In this document: positions 9,501 to 17,740 of the stretch, in pieces
Numbering within the stretch: the stretch's first letter is position 1
Layout: the number at the start of each line of letters is the position of its first letter
NCBI RefSeq assembly: GCF_007747215.1
Contig: NZ_CP036273.1
Coordinates: 1,054,001 to 1,118,000 of the forward strand
Source of the DNA: Urbifossiella limnaea
GTDB lineage: Bacteria; Planctomycetota; Planctomycetia; Gemmatales; Gemmataceae
DNA length: 64,000 nucleotides
Direction of reading: 5' to 3'
Notes under the pieces: generated by a model
What the model was told of the DNA's origin: nothing
Database searches by the model: none
The model's input: only the letters and a program-made list of their open reading frames with translations
Position numbers and translations under genes: made by a program

Positions 9501-9526
9501 GCTACCTCCAGCAGCCGGGGAGGTGA
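6524..9526 (+). CDS. PVC-type haem-binding CxxCH protein with beta-propeller and HEAT-like repeats
   Basis: 1000 residues. An N-terminal signal peptide (TATLLLAAVAAAVPSAPA) precedes a propeller domain of glucose/sorbosone dehydrogenase type (residues about 35-400; DGLAVRVFAAEPDV, GPDGWLYGLNG, GPDGAVYVGDFYD). A helical middle of HEAT-like repeats runs to about residue 850 (SEHVRAWAVRLLGD). A C-terminal cytochrome c domain has the single haem motif CGACH near residue 880 followed by GPDLT. Such proteins are typical of Planctomycetes and Verrucomicrobia and are thought to be periplasmic redox enzymes; the substrate is not known. The ATG at 6524 was chosen for the signal peptide; a TATACT hexamer sits at 6511-6516, too close to be a certain -10 box. 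The deacetylase gene begins 4 bases after the stop. Confidence 0.88.
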   Translation: MRDRTATLLLAAVAAAVPSAPAAGPGGVPPAEAARRMAPADGLAVRVFAAEPDVRQPIFVRCDDRGRVWTIQYLQYPNPAGLKRVAVDRWSRTVYDRVPEPPPQGPRGADRITICEDTDGDGTADTFKDFVAGLNLCTGVEFGHHGVYVLQAPYLLHYPDRDRDDVPDADPEVLLSGFGMEDAQSLANHLTWGPDGWLYGLNGSTTTCRVRGVEFQQGVWRYHPGTREFELFCEGGGNVFGLTFDDAGNLFYSSNLGLFWHAFQGGYYLKNVGKHGPLHNPYAYGHLSHVAHDAPTGGPTTGGTVYRGDSFPPRFRGRFLAGDFLRHTASSWELKPSGATVTASFRELLLDSRDPWFGATDLCVGPDGAVYVGDFYDRRTAHPDPDADWDRSNGRVYRVQALGAKAAPKIDLGALRTEELVALLRHPNGWTADRARVLLAGRAGRESWAALRELARDKEPRLALRGLWALHATGGLDQKFAEELLANPSEHVRAWAVRLLGDRKAVSPRLAERFAELAKSDPSIVVRAQLLCTARRLPSGQALPVVEQALRRGADVGDPVLAWLLWWAVESQAMAAAGRVTAFFAEAENRDRPAVRANLGRLVRRYAADGTAAGYRAAHTLLAAEKVTLLPDLDRGLAERAVGRPAVGQGGLFDALAAPGRELPPRKYDPLASDLADVIRAAWAAAPGDAVRTRLALRAGVADARERVHADVSGPNTTRPARLARLAVLEELGDTACLPAVLPHLASRDADVQAAALSVVARVGGAEAGTAVVRAYPALPAALKPRARAVLFGRADWAKGFLALIDARTVAAADVPVEQVRLLALLGDAPIDAAVRKHWGRVSPGTPEEKLAEVRRFRNDLRAGPGDAARGKALFAQHCGACHKLFGEGGTVGPDLTTTSRADTAWLLASVVDPGAVVRAPYVPVAVRTDDGVVRTGIVAEQDGASLTLVDAKAERTRVPRERIESVRDLSASLMPEKLLDALTPQERRDLFRYLQQPGR

Positions 9527-9529
9527 CCC

Positions 9530-10519
9530 GTGCCCGTCTCGCGCCGCCGGTTCCTCTCGGCCGTCACCGCCGGCGGCGTCGCGTCCGCCGCCGGGCTGTC
9601 GGTCGCCCAGCCGCGGCCGCGGCCCGCGCTCGTGGCGATCACGCTCGACCTGGAGATGTCGGCCGAGTACCCGCGCCGCGGCATGACCGAGTGGAATTAC
9701 CGCAAGGGCGACCTCGACGCCGACACGAAGCGGTACGCGGTCCGCGCCGCGGAGGAGGCGAAGGGGCTCGGCGGGCTCGTCCACTTCTTCGCGCTCGGGC
9801 AGACGCTGGAACAGGAGGATGCGGGCTGGCTGAAGGACCTTGCCGCGGCCGGACACCCGGTCGGCAACCACACCTACGACCACGTCAACCTGCTGGCGCG
9901 GACACTGGACGACGTTCAGTTCCGCTTCCGCCGCGCGCCGTGGCTCGTCCGCGGGAAGACGGTCGCCGAGGTGATCGAGCAGAACGTCGAGGCGGCCACG
10001 GCCGCGCTGAAGGAGCGGTGCGGCATCACGCCGAACGGGTTCCGCACGCCGGGCGGGTTCGCGACCGGCCTGCGCGACCGCGCCGACCTGCAGCGGATGC
10101 TGCTGCGGCAGGGCTTCACCTGGGTCAGCTCGCTCTACCCGCCGCACCCGTGCGGCACGCCGAAGGTCGAACCCGGCGCGGACGTGTACGCCGCGATCGT
10201 CCGCGCGCAGGCGGCGGCCCAGCCGTTCGCGTACCCGTCGGGGCTGGTCGAGGTGCCGATGAGCCCGGTCAGCGACGTGACCGCGTTCCGCACCCACTAC
10301 TGGAAGCTGGAGTGGTTCCTGAAGGCCGTCCGGCTGGCCGTCGAGGAGGCGGTCCGCACCGGGGGCTGCTTCGACTTCCTGGCGCACCCGTCGTGCCTGG
10401 TGGTGGAGGACCCGACGTTCGAGGCGGTGAAGCTGATCTGCGGGCTGGTGCGGGACGCGGGGCCGCGGGCGGCGCTGGTCGGCCTCGACCGCTTCGCCGC
10501 CCGCGCGGGGAAGGGGTAG
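9530..10519 (+). CDS. Tat-exported polysaccharide deacetylase (NodB-like)
   Basis: 329 residues from a GTG preceded by GGGGAGG. The N-terminus SRRRFLSAVTAGGVASAAGLSVA is a twin-arginine signal. The NodB fold is seen in ALVAITLDLEMS (the usual metal and base aspartates region, here in a variant form), NHTYDH (metal-binding histidines, motif 2) and FRTPGG (motif 3). The family removes acetyl groups from N-acetylated polysaccharides or peptidoglycan with a metal ion. Motif 1 departs from the textbook TFDDG, so the substrate or activity could differ. It overlaps nothing but is only 4 bases from the upstream haem gene, so both are probably one transcript. Its stop abuts the stop of the opposite DUF1501 gene, with no room for a separate terminator. 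Confidence 0.82.
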   Translation: MPVSRRRFLSAVTAGGVASAAGLSVAQPRPRPALVAITLDLEMSAEYPRRGMTEWNYRKGDLDADTKRYAVRAAEEAKGLGGLVHFFALGQTLEQEDAGWLKDLAAAGHPVGNHTYDHVNLLARTLDDVQFRFRRAPWLVRGKTVAEVIEQNVEAATAALKERCGITPNGFRTPGGFATGLRDRADLQRMLLRQGFTWVSSLYPPHPCGTPKVEPGADVYAAIVRAQAAAQPFAYPSGLVEVPMSPVSDVTAFRTHYWKLEWFLKAVRLAVEEAVRTGGCFDFLAHPSCLVVEDPTFEAVKLICGLVRDAGPRAALVGLDRFAARAGKG

Positions 10520-11935
10520 TCAGGTGCAGATGGCGCGGATGACCTCGCCGTGGTCGGCGTCGAGGCGCTTGCGGCCGGGCACGTCGAGGCGGGCCGGGTC
10601 GAGGCCGAGGCGGTCGAGCACGGTGGCGTGGATGTCCGTCACGTAGTGCGGGTGCTCGACCGCGTGGAACCCGAGTTCGTCCGTCGCCCCGTGGATCACG
10701 CCGCGCTTGATGCCGGCCCCGTAGAACCACACCGTGAACCCGTGCGGGTGGTGGTCGCGGCCGGTCGGCATCTTGTACGCGTCCCGCGTCTCCAGACCCG
10801 GCGTCCGGCCGAACTCGGTGCAGCACACGACCAGCACGTCCTCGTCCAGCCCCTTCCGCTTCAGGTCCTTCACGAGCCCGGCGAGCGGCCTGTCCACGCG
10901 GGCGGCGCTGCGGGCGTGCAGGTTCCGCAGGTCGTTGTGCGAGTCCCACTCGCCGTAGTCGCTGAGGTACACCAGCGTGAACCGCACGCCGCTCTCCGCC
11001 AGCCGGCGCGCGGCCAGGAGCCGACGGCCGTACACGGCGGTGGTCGGGTTGTCGATGCCGTACAGCGCCTGCACCTTCGCCGGCTCGCGGTTCAGGTCGA
11101 GGACGCCCGGCACCGCCCGCTGCATGCGGAACGCCAGCTCGTAGGCGCGGACGCGGGCGCGGGTCTGCTCGTCGTCCGGGTGGCGGGCGGCGGCGAGGCG
11201 GTTGAACTCGCCGGCCAGGTCGAACACCTGCGCCTGCTCCTCGGCCGACACGCCCGGCCCGCGGGCGGCGAACGGCAGCGGCCGGGCCGGGTCCAGCGAC
11301 AGTTCGACCCCGGCGTGGCGCGGGCCGAGGTAGTCGGCGGCAAAATCCTTCTTCACCCGCACGTCCTTGTACTGCCCGAGGAACACGAACGACGGCAGGT
11401 CGTCGTTCAGGCTGCCGAGGCCGTGGCTGGCCCACGCCCCGATGGTCGGCTGCTGCTCGTCGAGCTGGTGCCGGCCGGTGTGCATCTGGAACTCGGCCCC
11501 GTGGTCGTTGTCGGTCGTGTACATCGACCGCACGAACGCCAGCTCGTCGGCCACCCCGGCGACGTTCGGGAACCAGTCGGCGACGTCGATGCCGAGGCTG
11601 CCGTGCCGCTGGAAGCCGACCTGGAGCGGGAAGATTTTGGGGTACGGCCGGGTGCCGCCGACCACGTCGCGCGAGTGCTTCGCGAACAGCGGCGACCGGA
11701 GCGGGTCGGGGTACGGCGTCTCCGCGAACGTCTTCCCGGCGTAGCGCGTGAGCGCGGGCTTGGGGTCGAAGCTCTCCACGTGGCTGACCCCGCCGGACAG
11801 GAACACCCAGATCACCGACTTCGCCTTCGGCGCGTGGTGGGTCGGGGCGGCGTGGGCGTCGCGGCGGAGCATCGCCCCGAGGGCGAGGCTGCCGAACCCG
11901 AGCCCGGCGTCGGCGAGGAACGTGCGGCGGCGCAT
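10520..11935 (-). CDS. DUF1501 family exported protein (sulfatase-like fold)
   Basis: 471 residues with a Tat-type start MRRRTFLADAGLGFGSLALGAML. Motifs characteristic of the family are visible: SVIWVFLSGGVSHVESFDPKP, the NDHGAEFQMHTGRH block, GSWxSHGLGS-like AWASHGLGSLN, CTEFGRTPG, and the C-terminal GRDHHPHGFTVWFYGAGIKRG followed by DIHATVLDRLGLD. These resemble alkaline-phosphatase/sulfatase metal-binding elements. The gene lies 9 bases downstream of the DUF1549/DUF1553 gene, the standard planctomycete pairing, so the two products are presumed to act together in the periplasm. The biochemical function of the pair is not established. No anomalies are seen. Confidence 0.9.
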   Translation of the reverse strand: MRRRTFLADAGLGFGSLALGAMLRRDAHAAPTHHAPKAKSVIWVFLSGGVSHVESFDPKPALTRYAGKTFAETPYPDPLRSPLFAKHSRDVVGGTRPYPKIFPLQVGFQRHGSLGIDVADWFPNVAGVADELAFVRSMYTTDNDHGAEFQMHTGRHQLDEQQPTIGAWASHGLGSLNDDLPSFVFLGQYKDVRVKKDFAADYLGPRHAGVELSLDPARPLPFAARGPGVSAEEQAQVFDLAGEFNRLAAARHPDDEQTRARVRAYELAFRMQRAVPGVLDLNREPAKVQALYGIDNPTTAVYGRRLLAARRLAESGVRFTLVYLSDYGEWDSHNDLRNLHARSAARVDRPLAGLVKDLKRKGLDEDVLVVCCTEFGRTPGLETRDAYKMPTGRDHHPHGFTVWFYGAGIKRGVIHGATDELGFHAVEHPHYVTDIHATVLDRLGLDPARLDVPGRKRLDADHGEVIRAICT

Positions 11936-11944
11936 CGGCGGTCC

Positions 11945-14440
11945 TCAGCGGACGGTGACGAAGTCGGTGTGGTTGAACAGCGCCAGCACGAGGTTGGCGC
12001 GGGCCGCCGGCAGCGCCCGCTGCCGCGCGAGGAACGCCGCCGAGGCGGCGGACTCGTCGGCGTGCGGCGGCCGGCCGAGCACGCGCTCGAACGCGGCCCG
12101 CACGAACCCCTCGTCGGCCGCGGGGAGTTTCACGGCCAGCGCGCGGCTCGTCCGCAGGGCCAGCTCGCTGTTCGTCAGCGCGAGCGCCTGCTGCGGCAGC
12201 ACCGACGTGGTGCGGCGGTACGCGTCGCACGGGTTGGCGGCGTCGAACAGGTCGAGGAACTCGGTACGCGCCTCGCCGTGGTGCGCGAGGTAGAGGCTCC
12301 GCCGCCGCGAGGTCAGCCCCTGGTCCTGGGGGATCTCCGGGCCGCCGGCCGTGAGGTCGAGTTCCCCGGCGGCCGCGAGGAGGCCGTCGCGGACGGCCTC
12401 GGCTTCAAGGCGGAGCGTGGGGAACTTCCACAGGAAGACGTTGTCCGGGTCGGCCGCCGCGGCCGGCGCCCCGGCGCCCGCGGACGACATCCGGTAGGCC
12501 CGGCTGGTCACGATCAGCCGGTGCAGGGGCTTCATCTTCCAGCCGTTGTCCGCCAGCTCGGCGGCGAGCCAGTCGAGGAGCTCGGGGTGGCTCGGCGGCG
12601 AGCCGCTGCGGCCGAAGTTGTTGGTCGTTTCGACCAGCGGCCGGCCGAAGTGCCCGGCCCAGATGTGGTTCGCCGCCACGCGGGCCGTCAGCGGGTTGTC
12701 GCGGCCGGTGATCCACCGGGCGAGGGCCGTGCGGCGGCCGCTGCTCGTCCTCGCGGGGTAGACGTGGGTCAGCGGGGTGTAGCCGGTCACGGGCGCGTCG
12801 AGCGCCTTCACCGCAGCGTCGAGTTTCGCCCGCGCGGCTGGGGCGCCCTTCTCATCCGCACGCAGGAGCGCCAGCCGGGCCGCGTTCGCCGCGTGCCGCC
12901 GCTCGGCCCGGCCGGCGGCTTCGGTCGCGGCCTTCGGGTCGCCCTCCGCCCCGAGGTGAATCACGTCGTCCGCGGCGATCCGGGCGGTGAGCGCCGCGAG
13001 GTCCGAGCCGGCGGCGGTCCACGCGGCCTCGCCGGTGCGGAGGTCGCCCCCGGTCGCCAGCGCCGCGCCCGCGGCCACGAGCGCGAGTTCGCGCTTCTCG
13101 CGCTCCTCCCGGCGGACGAACGCCTTCGCCCCGGAGTACCACGCCGCCGCGGGCAGCGAAACCGGCTCGACCTTGAACACGCCGCCGAGCGCCGCCGGCA
13201 CTCCCGGCGCCACCGGCTCGCGGTCCTTCACCACGTTCCGCTCGTCGCCGCCGGTGTAGAAGTGCGTCTTCGCCTCGGGCCGATCCTCGGCCACCCGCAC
13301 CATCCCGGACGTGATCGGCTTGTACGCCGCCCCGTAGCTGTACTTCGGGTACACCCCCGGGTCGGCCTCGCCCGGCCAGCGGTCGTGGCGGATTTCCAGC
13401 GGCTCGAAGACGGCGCGGAAGCGGAAGTACTCCGCCTGCGTGACCGGGTCGTACTTGTGGTCGTGGCAGTGGCAGCAGTTGAGCGTGAGGCCCAAGAAAG
13501 CCTTCGCCGTGTGCTCCACGTTGTCCCGCATCCAGTTGTTGTAATTCCACCGGAAGAAGTTCCGCACCAGGAACCCGGTGGCCACGGCCTCGGCGTCGTC
13601 GCCCGGGGCCAGCTCGTCGGCCGCGAGCATCAGGCGGACCATCTCGTCGTACCCGCGGTCGGCGTTGAGCGACCGCACGGTCCAGTCGCGCCACCGCCAC
13701 ACCTGGCCGTAGCTGTTGAGCACGTCCGGCACGGACCGCCGCCCGTACCAGTCGGAGTACCGCCACACGTCGAGCCAGCGCCGGCCCCAGCGCTCGCCGT
13801 ACTGCGGCGACGCGAGCAGCCGATCGACCACCCGCTCGTAGGCGTCCGGCGCCGGGTCGGCGAGGAAGGCCCGGACCTCCTCCGGGCTCGGCGGCAGCCC
13901 GACGAGGTCGAAGTGGACGCGGCGGAGGAGTGTGGCCCGGTCGGCCTCGGGGAGCGGGTCGAGCCCGCGCTTCCCGCGCTCGGCCGCGAGGAAGGAGTCG
14001 ATCGGGTTGCCGGGTCCGGGCGCCGCGGGCCGCTTCACCGGCTGGAACGCCCAGTGCTTCGCCGGGTCTTCCTCGGGCCGCTCGTCCGCCGGCCCCTTCG
14101 CGCCTTCCGCGATCCACGTCCGCAGCGTCGTGATCTGCTCGGTCGTGAGTCGCTTCCCTTCCGGCGGCATCCGCGCGGCCTCGTCCGGGTCGCAGAGACG
14201 GGCGACGAGCGGGCTGCCGGTCGGGTCGCCGGCCTTCACCGCCGGCCCGGACCGTCCCCCGGTCGTCATCAGGGCGACGGTGTCGAGCCGCAGCTTCCCC
14301 TTCTGCTTGAGCGCCCCGTGGCAGGCGTAGCACCGCTCCCGGAGGAGCGGCTTGACCTCGCGGGCGTAATCCACCGGCGCGGCGGCGCCGCCGCGACACA
14401 CGGTCAGGCAGGCGAGGGTGGCGAGGGACCAGCGTGTCAT
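11945..14440 (-). CDS. Planctomycete cytochrome-like PSCyt1-DUF1549-DUF1553 protein
   Basis: 831 residues. A signal peptide (RWSLATLACLTVCRGGAAA) precedes a PSCyt1 domain with the haem motif CYACH near residue 37 and MPPEGKRLT. The DUF1549 domain follows (IDSFLAAERGKRGLDPLPEADRATLLRRV, LVGLPPSPEEVRAFL, YGERWGRRWLDVWRYSD) with [11 protein letters not shown] near residue 320. The C-terminal DUF1553 domain has RRTALARWITGRDNPLTARVAANHIW and ends with LFNHTDFVTVR. The two CxxCH motifs suggest haem attachment in the periplasm. It is the upstream gene of the pair with the DUF1501 gene at 10520-11935. No promoter could be assigned with confidence in the GC-rich upstream region. Confidence 0.9.
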   Translation of the reverse strand: MTRWSLATLACLTVCRGGAAAPVDYAREVKPLLRERCYACHGALKQKGKLRLDTVALMTTGGRSGPAVKAGDPTGSPLVARLCDPDEAARMPPEGKRLTTEQITTLRTWIAEGAKGPADERPEEDPAKHWAFQPVKRPAAPGPGNPIDSFLAAERGKRGLDPLPEADRATLLRRVHFDLVGLPPSPEEVRAFLADPAPDAYERVVDRLLASPQYGERWGRRWLDVWRYSDWYGRRSVPDVLNSYGQVWRWRDWTVRSLNADRGYDEMVRLMLAADELAPGDDAEAVATGFLVRNFFRWNYNNWMRDNVEHTAKAFLGLTLNCCHCHDHKYDPVTQAEYFRFRAVFEPLEIRHDRWPGEADPGVYPKYSYGAAYKPITSGMVRVAEDRPEAKTHFYTGGDERNVVKDREPVAPGVPAALGGVFKVEPVSLPAAAWYSGAKAFVRREEREKRELALVAAGAALATGGDLRTGEAAWTAAGSDLAALTARIAADDVIHLGAEGDPKAATEAAGRAERRHAANAARLALLRADEKGAPAARAKLDAAVKALDAPVTGYTPLTHVYPARTSSGRRTALARWITGRDNPLTARVAANHIWAGHFGRPLVETTNNFGRSGSPPSHPELLDWLAAELADNGWKMKPLHRLIVTSRAYRMSSAGAGAPAAAADPDNVFLWKFPTLRLEAEAVRDGLLAAAGELDLTAGGPEIPQDQGLTSRRRSLYLAHHGEARTEFLDLFDAANPCDAYRRTTSVLPQQALALTNSELALRTSRALAVKLPAADEGFVRAAFERVLGRPPHADESAASAAFLARQRALPAARANLVLALFNHTDFVTVR

Positions 14441-15128
14441 CGGTCACACCCGGGGGCGGCCGGCCCGCCCCCGTCCTCGCGGGGGTACGGGTCACCCGAA
14501 CAGACCCATTAGAATCACCTCGGCCCCGCCGCACAATGACCGCCCCGGGATTCGGCCCGCCGCCGGGTCTACGGCCTCCATCCCCGCGGTACTGGTGGTC
14601 GCCGGGCCGCACTCGCCGTTCCCCGGAGGGCGGCTCCCCCGCAGGACGGAACGAGTGATCCGGTCGTCCCCGGCTCACCCGGCCGGCGAAGGGGTGCGAC
14701 CAGGTGGTGTCACGCACGAAGTGGATGCGGGCCCGCCCCCCGCCGCCGGGTGCGCCCGCGCACGGGGCGTCGGCGGGCGGGCACCCGTCATCCCCGCCGT
14801 CGCCGACCCGGCACCCGGGGGCCGGCGTCGAGGGGCCTTCACCCGCGAGCCACCGGCGACCGACGGACCGGCCGCGAGTTGGCGCCGGTGCGGTAGTCGG
14901 TCGCCCAGGCTCCAGCCCGGTCTGCGGACGTAGTGTGGAGGCGCCGCCATTCTTGGGCGCGTCCACCGCCCGGGTGGTGCAAGGGCTAAAGGAAGGCCGT
15001 CCCCGCCCGCCGGCCGGCGGGCGGGGACGACACGACCGGGAGGAACCGGTTCTCACGGCGCGCGGGCTTGCACGCCCCGGCGGGGGCGCGCGGACCGGCC
15101 GTCGAAGTCGCCGGGTCCGGCGGGCGGG
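14441..15128. other. Intergenic region with the 3' hairpin of the MoxR-VWA operon
   Basis: No credible coding sequence is seen in 688 bases; short frames here have no family features or ribosome sites. The part from 14826 to 15128 is the downstream flank of the last gene of the minus-strand operon and is repeated in diverged form at 3537-3837. It contains a perfect 26-base GC palindrome at 15001-15026, with the conserved CAAGGGCTAAAGGAAGG just before it on the plus strand. This may be the operon's transcription terminator, though no T-run follows. The 14441-14650 part must hold the promoter of the DUF1549/DUF1553 gene; no clear -35/-10 pair is visible. Confidence 0.5.
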
Positions 15129-15683
15129 TCAGAGGAGGCCGTACCGGCGGGCGGCGGCCCGGGCCCACAGCCCGCCCTGGACGGCCAGGGCCAGCCCCGA
15201 CCCGCCGACCCCGGCGACCGAGGCGGCCACCGCCGGCGGGGCCAGGTACACCGCGGCCCCGACGAGTACGCCGGCCGCGGCCGCGACCAGCAGCGGCGTC
15301 CGCAGCCGCCACCCGAGCCGGGCGGTCCGGCCCGCGGCCGCGACGGCCGGGGCGACGTCCCGATACCGGGCGGCCACCGCCGGCCGGACCCGGTCGCGGA
15401 GGGCGGCCAGCCGGGCCTTCAGCCGCACCCACGCCGCCGGCGGGGGCGGTGCCGATTGTGGAGGCGCGTCCACAGTTCTCGGGGCGGCCAGCCGCGCCCG
15501 CAGGTCGGGGCTGGTGAGCACCTCGATGACCGCCTCGCGGACGGCCGCGCGGGCGCCGTCCCGGCAGGCGTCGGCCACCGCCTCGTTCAGGTTCACGGCC
15601 AGCAGGTCGATCAGGCCGTCGAGCCGGTCGAGCTGGTCGGCCAGCTGCCGGCGGGGCCGGCCGTTCGTCGTCGTCGCGGTCAT
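15129..15683 (-). CDS. Small membrane protein, last gene of the MoxR-VWA-clamp operon
   Basis: 184 residues from ATG 15683, with GAGGAG upstream. The N-terminal third is acidic and helical (QLADQLDRLDGLIDLLAVNLNEAVADACRDG), followed by a proline-rich linker, a basic helix (RLKARLAALRDRVRPA), and two likely membrane helices: LLVAAAAGVLVGAAVYLAPP and VAASVAGVGGSGLALAV. It ends ARAAARRYGLL. I do not recognise a named family. Because of its position 75 bases after the preceding small protein gene, it is probably part of the operon that starts at 24090 and may anchor the complex to the membrane. A broken copy of this gene lies at 3838-3990. Confidence 0.65.
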   Translation of the reverse strand: MTATTTNGRPRRQLADQLDRLDGLIDLLAVNLNEAVADACRDGARAAVREAVIEVLTSPDLRARLAAPRTVDAPPQSAPPPPAAWVRLKARLAALRDRVRPAVAARYRDVAPAVAAAGRTARLGWRLRTPLLVAAAAGVLVGAAVYLAPPAVAASVAGVGGSGLALAVQGGLWARAAARRYGLL

Positions 15684-15758
15684 GTCGCGTCCTCCTCGAA
15701 CGGTTGAGGGTTCGGGCGGGGAGACGGGCGGCGGCCCGGTCGGGCCGCCGCGGGGGAA

Positions 15759-16298
15759 TCAGTCGCGGGCGGGGCGGCCCAGGGCCGCGGCGGCGGCCGC
15801 CAGGTCGACGGCCGCGGCCAGCACCGCCGCCCCGGCCCGGCCGGCCGGGCCGCTGGCGGCCACGCCCAGGGCGACGGCCGCCCCGACGGCGGCGGCCGCG
15901 GGGACCGACCCGCCCCGGCCGACCCACCACCGGGCGGCGGCCCACCCGGCGGCGGCCGCCGCGGCCGGGGCGTCGGCGGACGGCTCGTCCGCGCCCGGGT
16001 CGGGCGGCCGGTCCCGGCCCGGGGCGCCCGGCGGGGCGGACCCGTCGAACCCGTCGGCCGGGTCGTCGTCCCACCACCCCTCGTCGCTCCGGGCCGCGGC
16101 GCGGCCCGCGGCCGCCCGGGGTATCGGGCGGGGCGCGGCGAGCGGGGGCGGCACGGTGAGCGCGAGGGCGGCCGCCTCGCGGGCGGCCGCCCCGACCGCC
16201 CGGGCGACCTCTCCGGCCAGGGCGACGCGGGCCCGCCCGCGGAGGTCGGTCAGCGCCCCCGCCAGCCGGCGGAGGGGGTCGGTCAGTACGTCGTGCAT
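15759..16298 (-). CDS. Small Ala/Gly-rich protein with C-terminal membrane helices
   Basis: 179 residues from ATG 16298, with GAGGAG 6 bases upstream. The first 55 residues form a helical segment (LTDPLRRLAGALTDLRGRARVALAGEVARAV). An acidic, tryptophan-containing linker (SDEGWWDDDPADGFDG) follows, then an alanine-rich hydrophobic C-terminus (VPAAAAVGAAVALGVAASGPAGRAGAAVLAAAVDL, quoted only as a description of two likely helices near residues 125-170). No family is recognised. It starts 14 bases after the clamp-like gene ends, so it is almost certainly co-transcribed. Its layout resembles that of the next gene, a soluble helical N-terminus plus a membrane hairpin, and the two could form a membrane partner pair. 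Confidence 0.6.
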   Translation of the reverse strand: MHDVLTDPLRRLAGALTDLRGRARVALAGEVARAVGAAAREAAALALTVPPPLAAPRPIPRAAAGRAAARSDEGWWDDDPADGFDGSAPPGAPGRDRPPDPGADEPSADAPAAAAAAGWAAARWWVGRGGSVPAAAAVGAAVALGVAASGPAGRAGAAVLAAAVDLAAAAAALGRPARD

Positions 16299-16312
16299 GC
16301 GCGTCTCCTCGG

Positions 16313-17740
16313 TCACGGGCGGTCGGGTGTCAGGTTCAGGGCCCGGAGGCTCGACCACGCCTGGGTCAGGGCCTTCTGCTCCCGCCGGCGGTGCTTCAGG
16401 GCGGCCACCAGCCGCCCGGCGCGGGCGGCCGCCTCGGCCAGCGCGGCGCGCAGGGCCTCGGCCTCGGCCAGCGGGTCGGGGGCCTCGGCCGGCGGCGGGT
16501 CGGCCCGGCCCGGGCCGGGCACCCCGGTCGTGTCGGGCGGTGGCATCGTGGTCCTCCGTTCGGGTCGGGGGTGTACCGGCCCGTGGGCAGCCGGGTCGGT
16601 GTGGGTGACGCGGGCGGCGGGGTCGGGGGCGACGGCCGCGTCCGGGTCGAGGGCGACGGTGACGAGCGTCAGCCCGGCCCCCTCGAACGCCACCGGGCGG
16701 CCGCCCCCGGCCGTCCGGACGGTGTGGCACCCGAGCCGCAGCGCGCGGCGGAGTGCCGCCCGGTCGACGGCCACGCGGGCCGGCGGACCGGCGGCCGGGG
16801 ACCGGCTCAGGCGGAGTTCGGCCACCCCGTCCGGCCCCCGCGCCCGGACGGCCACGCCGCCGTCGAGGTCGAGGGTGACGGGCCGGCCCTCCCCGTCCGC
16901 CCCCGGCAGCCCGGGGAGGGCGGCGAGGACCGCCGCGGCGTCGGCGGCGTCGAGCCCGGCGACGGCCCCGGCGCCCGCCCGCGGCACGACCCCGTCGAGG
17001 TCCGGGTACCGCCCGCCGGCGTCGGCCGGGAGCCACACGGTCCACGGCCCGGCCCGGACGGCCAGGTGTCCGCCGGCGCGGCCGACGTGGACGGCGGCCG
17101 TCCCGGCCAGCTCGCGGCACCCGAACGCCGGGACGGCCGGGACGAGGAGGTCCTCCCCGAACGGGAACTCGAACCCGCCGGCGACCAGCGCGGTCCGGCC
17201 GTCGGTGCCGACCACCGCGCCGGCCCCGCCCCGGACCTGGACGCGGTGGAGGGCGTACCGGCCGGGGTCGCGGGCCGCCGTCCGCCCGCACTCGTGCAGG
17301 GCGGCCAGCAGTCGGGGCGGCACGGGGTGCCACTCGGCCGGGTCCGGCGGCGGGTCGTCCGGGCGACCGGGGGATGGCGCCTCGAACGGGAGCGACCGGG
17401 GCGTGCCCGCGTCGACCCACCGGGCCTCCCCCGAATGCCCGCCCGAAACCCGCAACTCGACGGGCCCGGCCCCGGCCCCTTCGACCGCCTCCAGCACAGC
17501 CATCGGGGCGACCAGGACCCCCGCGGGTCCCGGCGGGGCCGGGGTGGTCACGCCCAGGGTCACGCCGTCGAACCGGGCGGTCAGGGTGACCGTGTCGCCG
17601 GACGCCCGGGCGACGACCGGCGGGGCCGGGCCGCGCCGGCGGCCGGCGGCACACGTCGCGGCGACCGCCCGGAACCGCCGGGCCAGGTCGCGGGTGATCA
17701 CGACCACGGCGCTCACTCCCGCCGGGGTTCGAGCGATCAT
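16313..17740 (-). CDS. Beta-sliding-clamp-like protein with C-terminal coiled-coil extension
   Basis: 475 residues. It looks like a distant DnaN-fold protein: an N-terminal clamp-domain-like helix and strands (VITRDLARRFRAVAATC), a middle domain with VVGTDGRTALVAGG (compare ATDGHRLA of true clamps) and ADAGGRYPDLDGVVPRA (compare DGRFPDYRRVLP), and a third domain with RVAVDRAALRRALRLG. After about residue 395 comes a proline-rich linker and a charged helix (AEALRAALAEAAARAGRLVAALKHRRREQ). The ATG at 17740 overlaps the preceding stop (TGATG), implying translational coupling. An internal ATG at 16546 has a strong GGAGG site, so a separate 77-residue C-terminal polypeptide may also be made. The replicative clamp normally sits beside dnaA, so this is an accessory paralogue of unknown use. 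Confidence 0.68.
   Translation of the reverse strand: MIARTPAGVSAVVVITRDLARRFRAVAATCAAGRRRGPAPPVVARASGDTVTLTARFDGVTLGVTTPAPPGPAGVLVAPMAVLEAVEGAGAGPVELRVSGGHSGEARWVDAGTPRSLPFEAPSPGRPDDPPPDPAEWHPVPPRLLAALHECGRTAARDPGRYALHRVQVRGGAGAVVGTDGRTALVAGGFEFPFGEDLLVPAVPAFGCRELAGTAAVHVGRAGGHLAVRAGPWTVWLPADAGGRYPDLDGVVPRAGAGAVAGLDAADAAAVLAALPGLPGADGEGRPVTLDLDGGVAVRARGPDGVAELRLSRSPAAGPPARVAVDRAALRRALRLGCHTVRTAGGGRPVAFEGAGLTLVTVALDPDAAVAPDPAARVTHTDPAAHGPVHPRPERRTTMPPPDTTGVPGPGRADPPPAEAPDPLAEAEALRAALAEAAARAGRLVAALKHRRREQKALTQAWSSLRALNLTPDRP

Noticed and set aside
10550-14512. 1320-codon plus-strand frame
   Set aside because: Antisense shadow of the DUF1501 and DUF1549/DUF1553 genes, without protein-like composition.
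14675-14950. 91-codon frame in the gap at 14.4-15.1 kb
   Set aside because: No ribosome site, low-complexity content, and the DNA belongs to the non-coding repeat shared with 3.5 kb.
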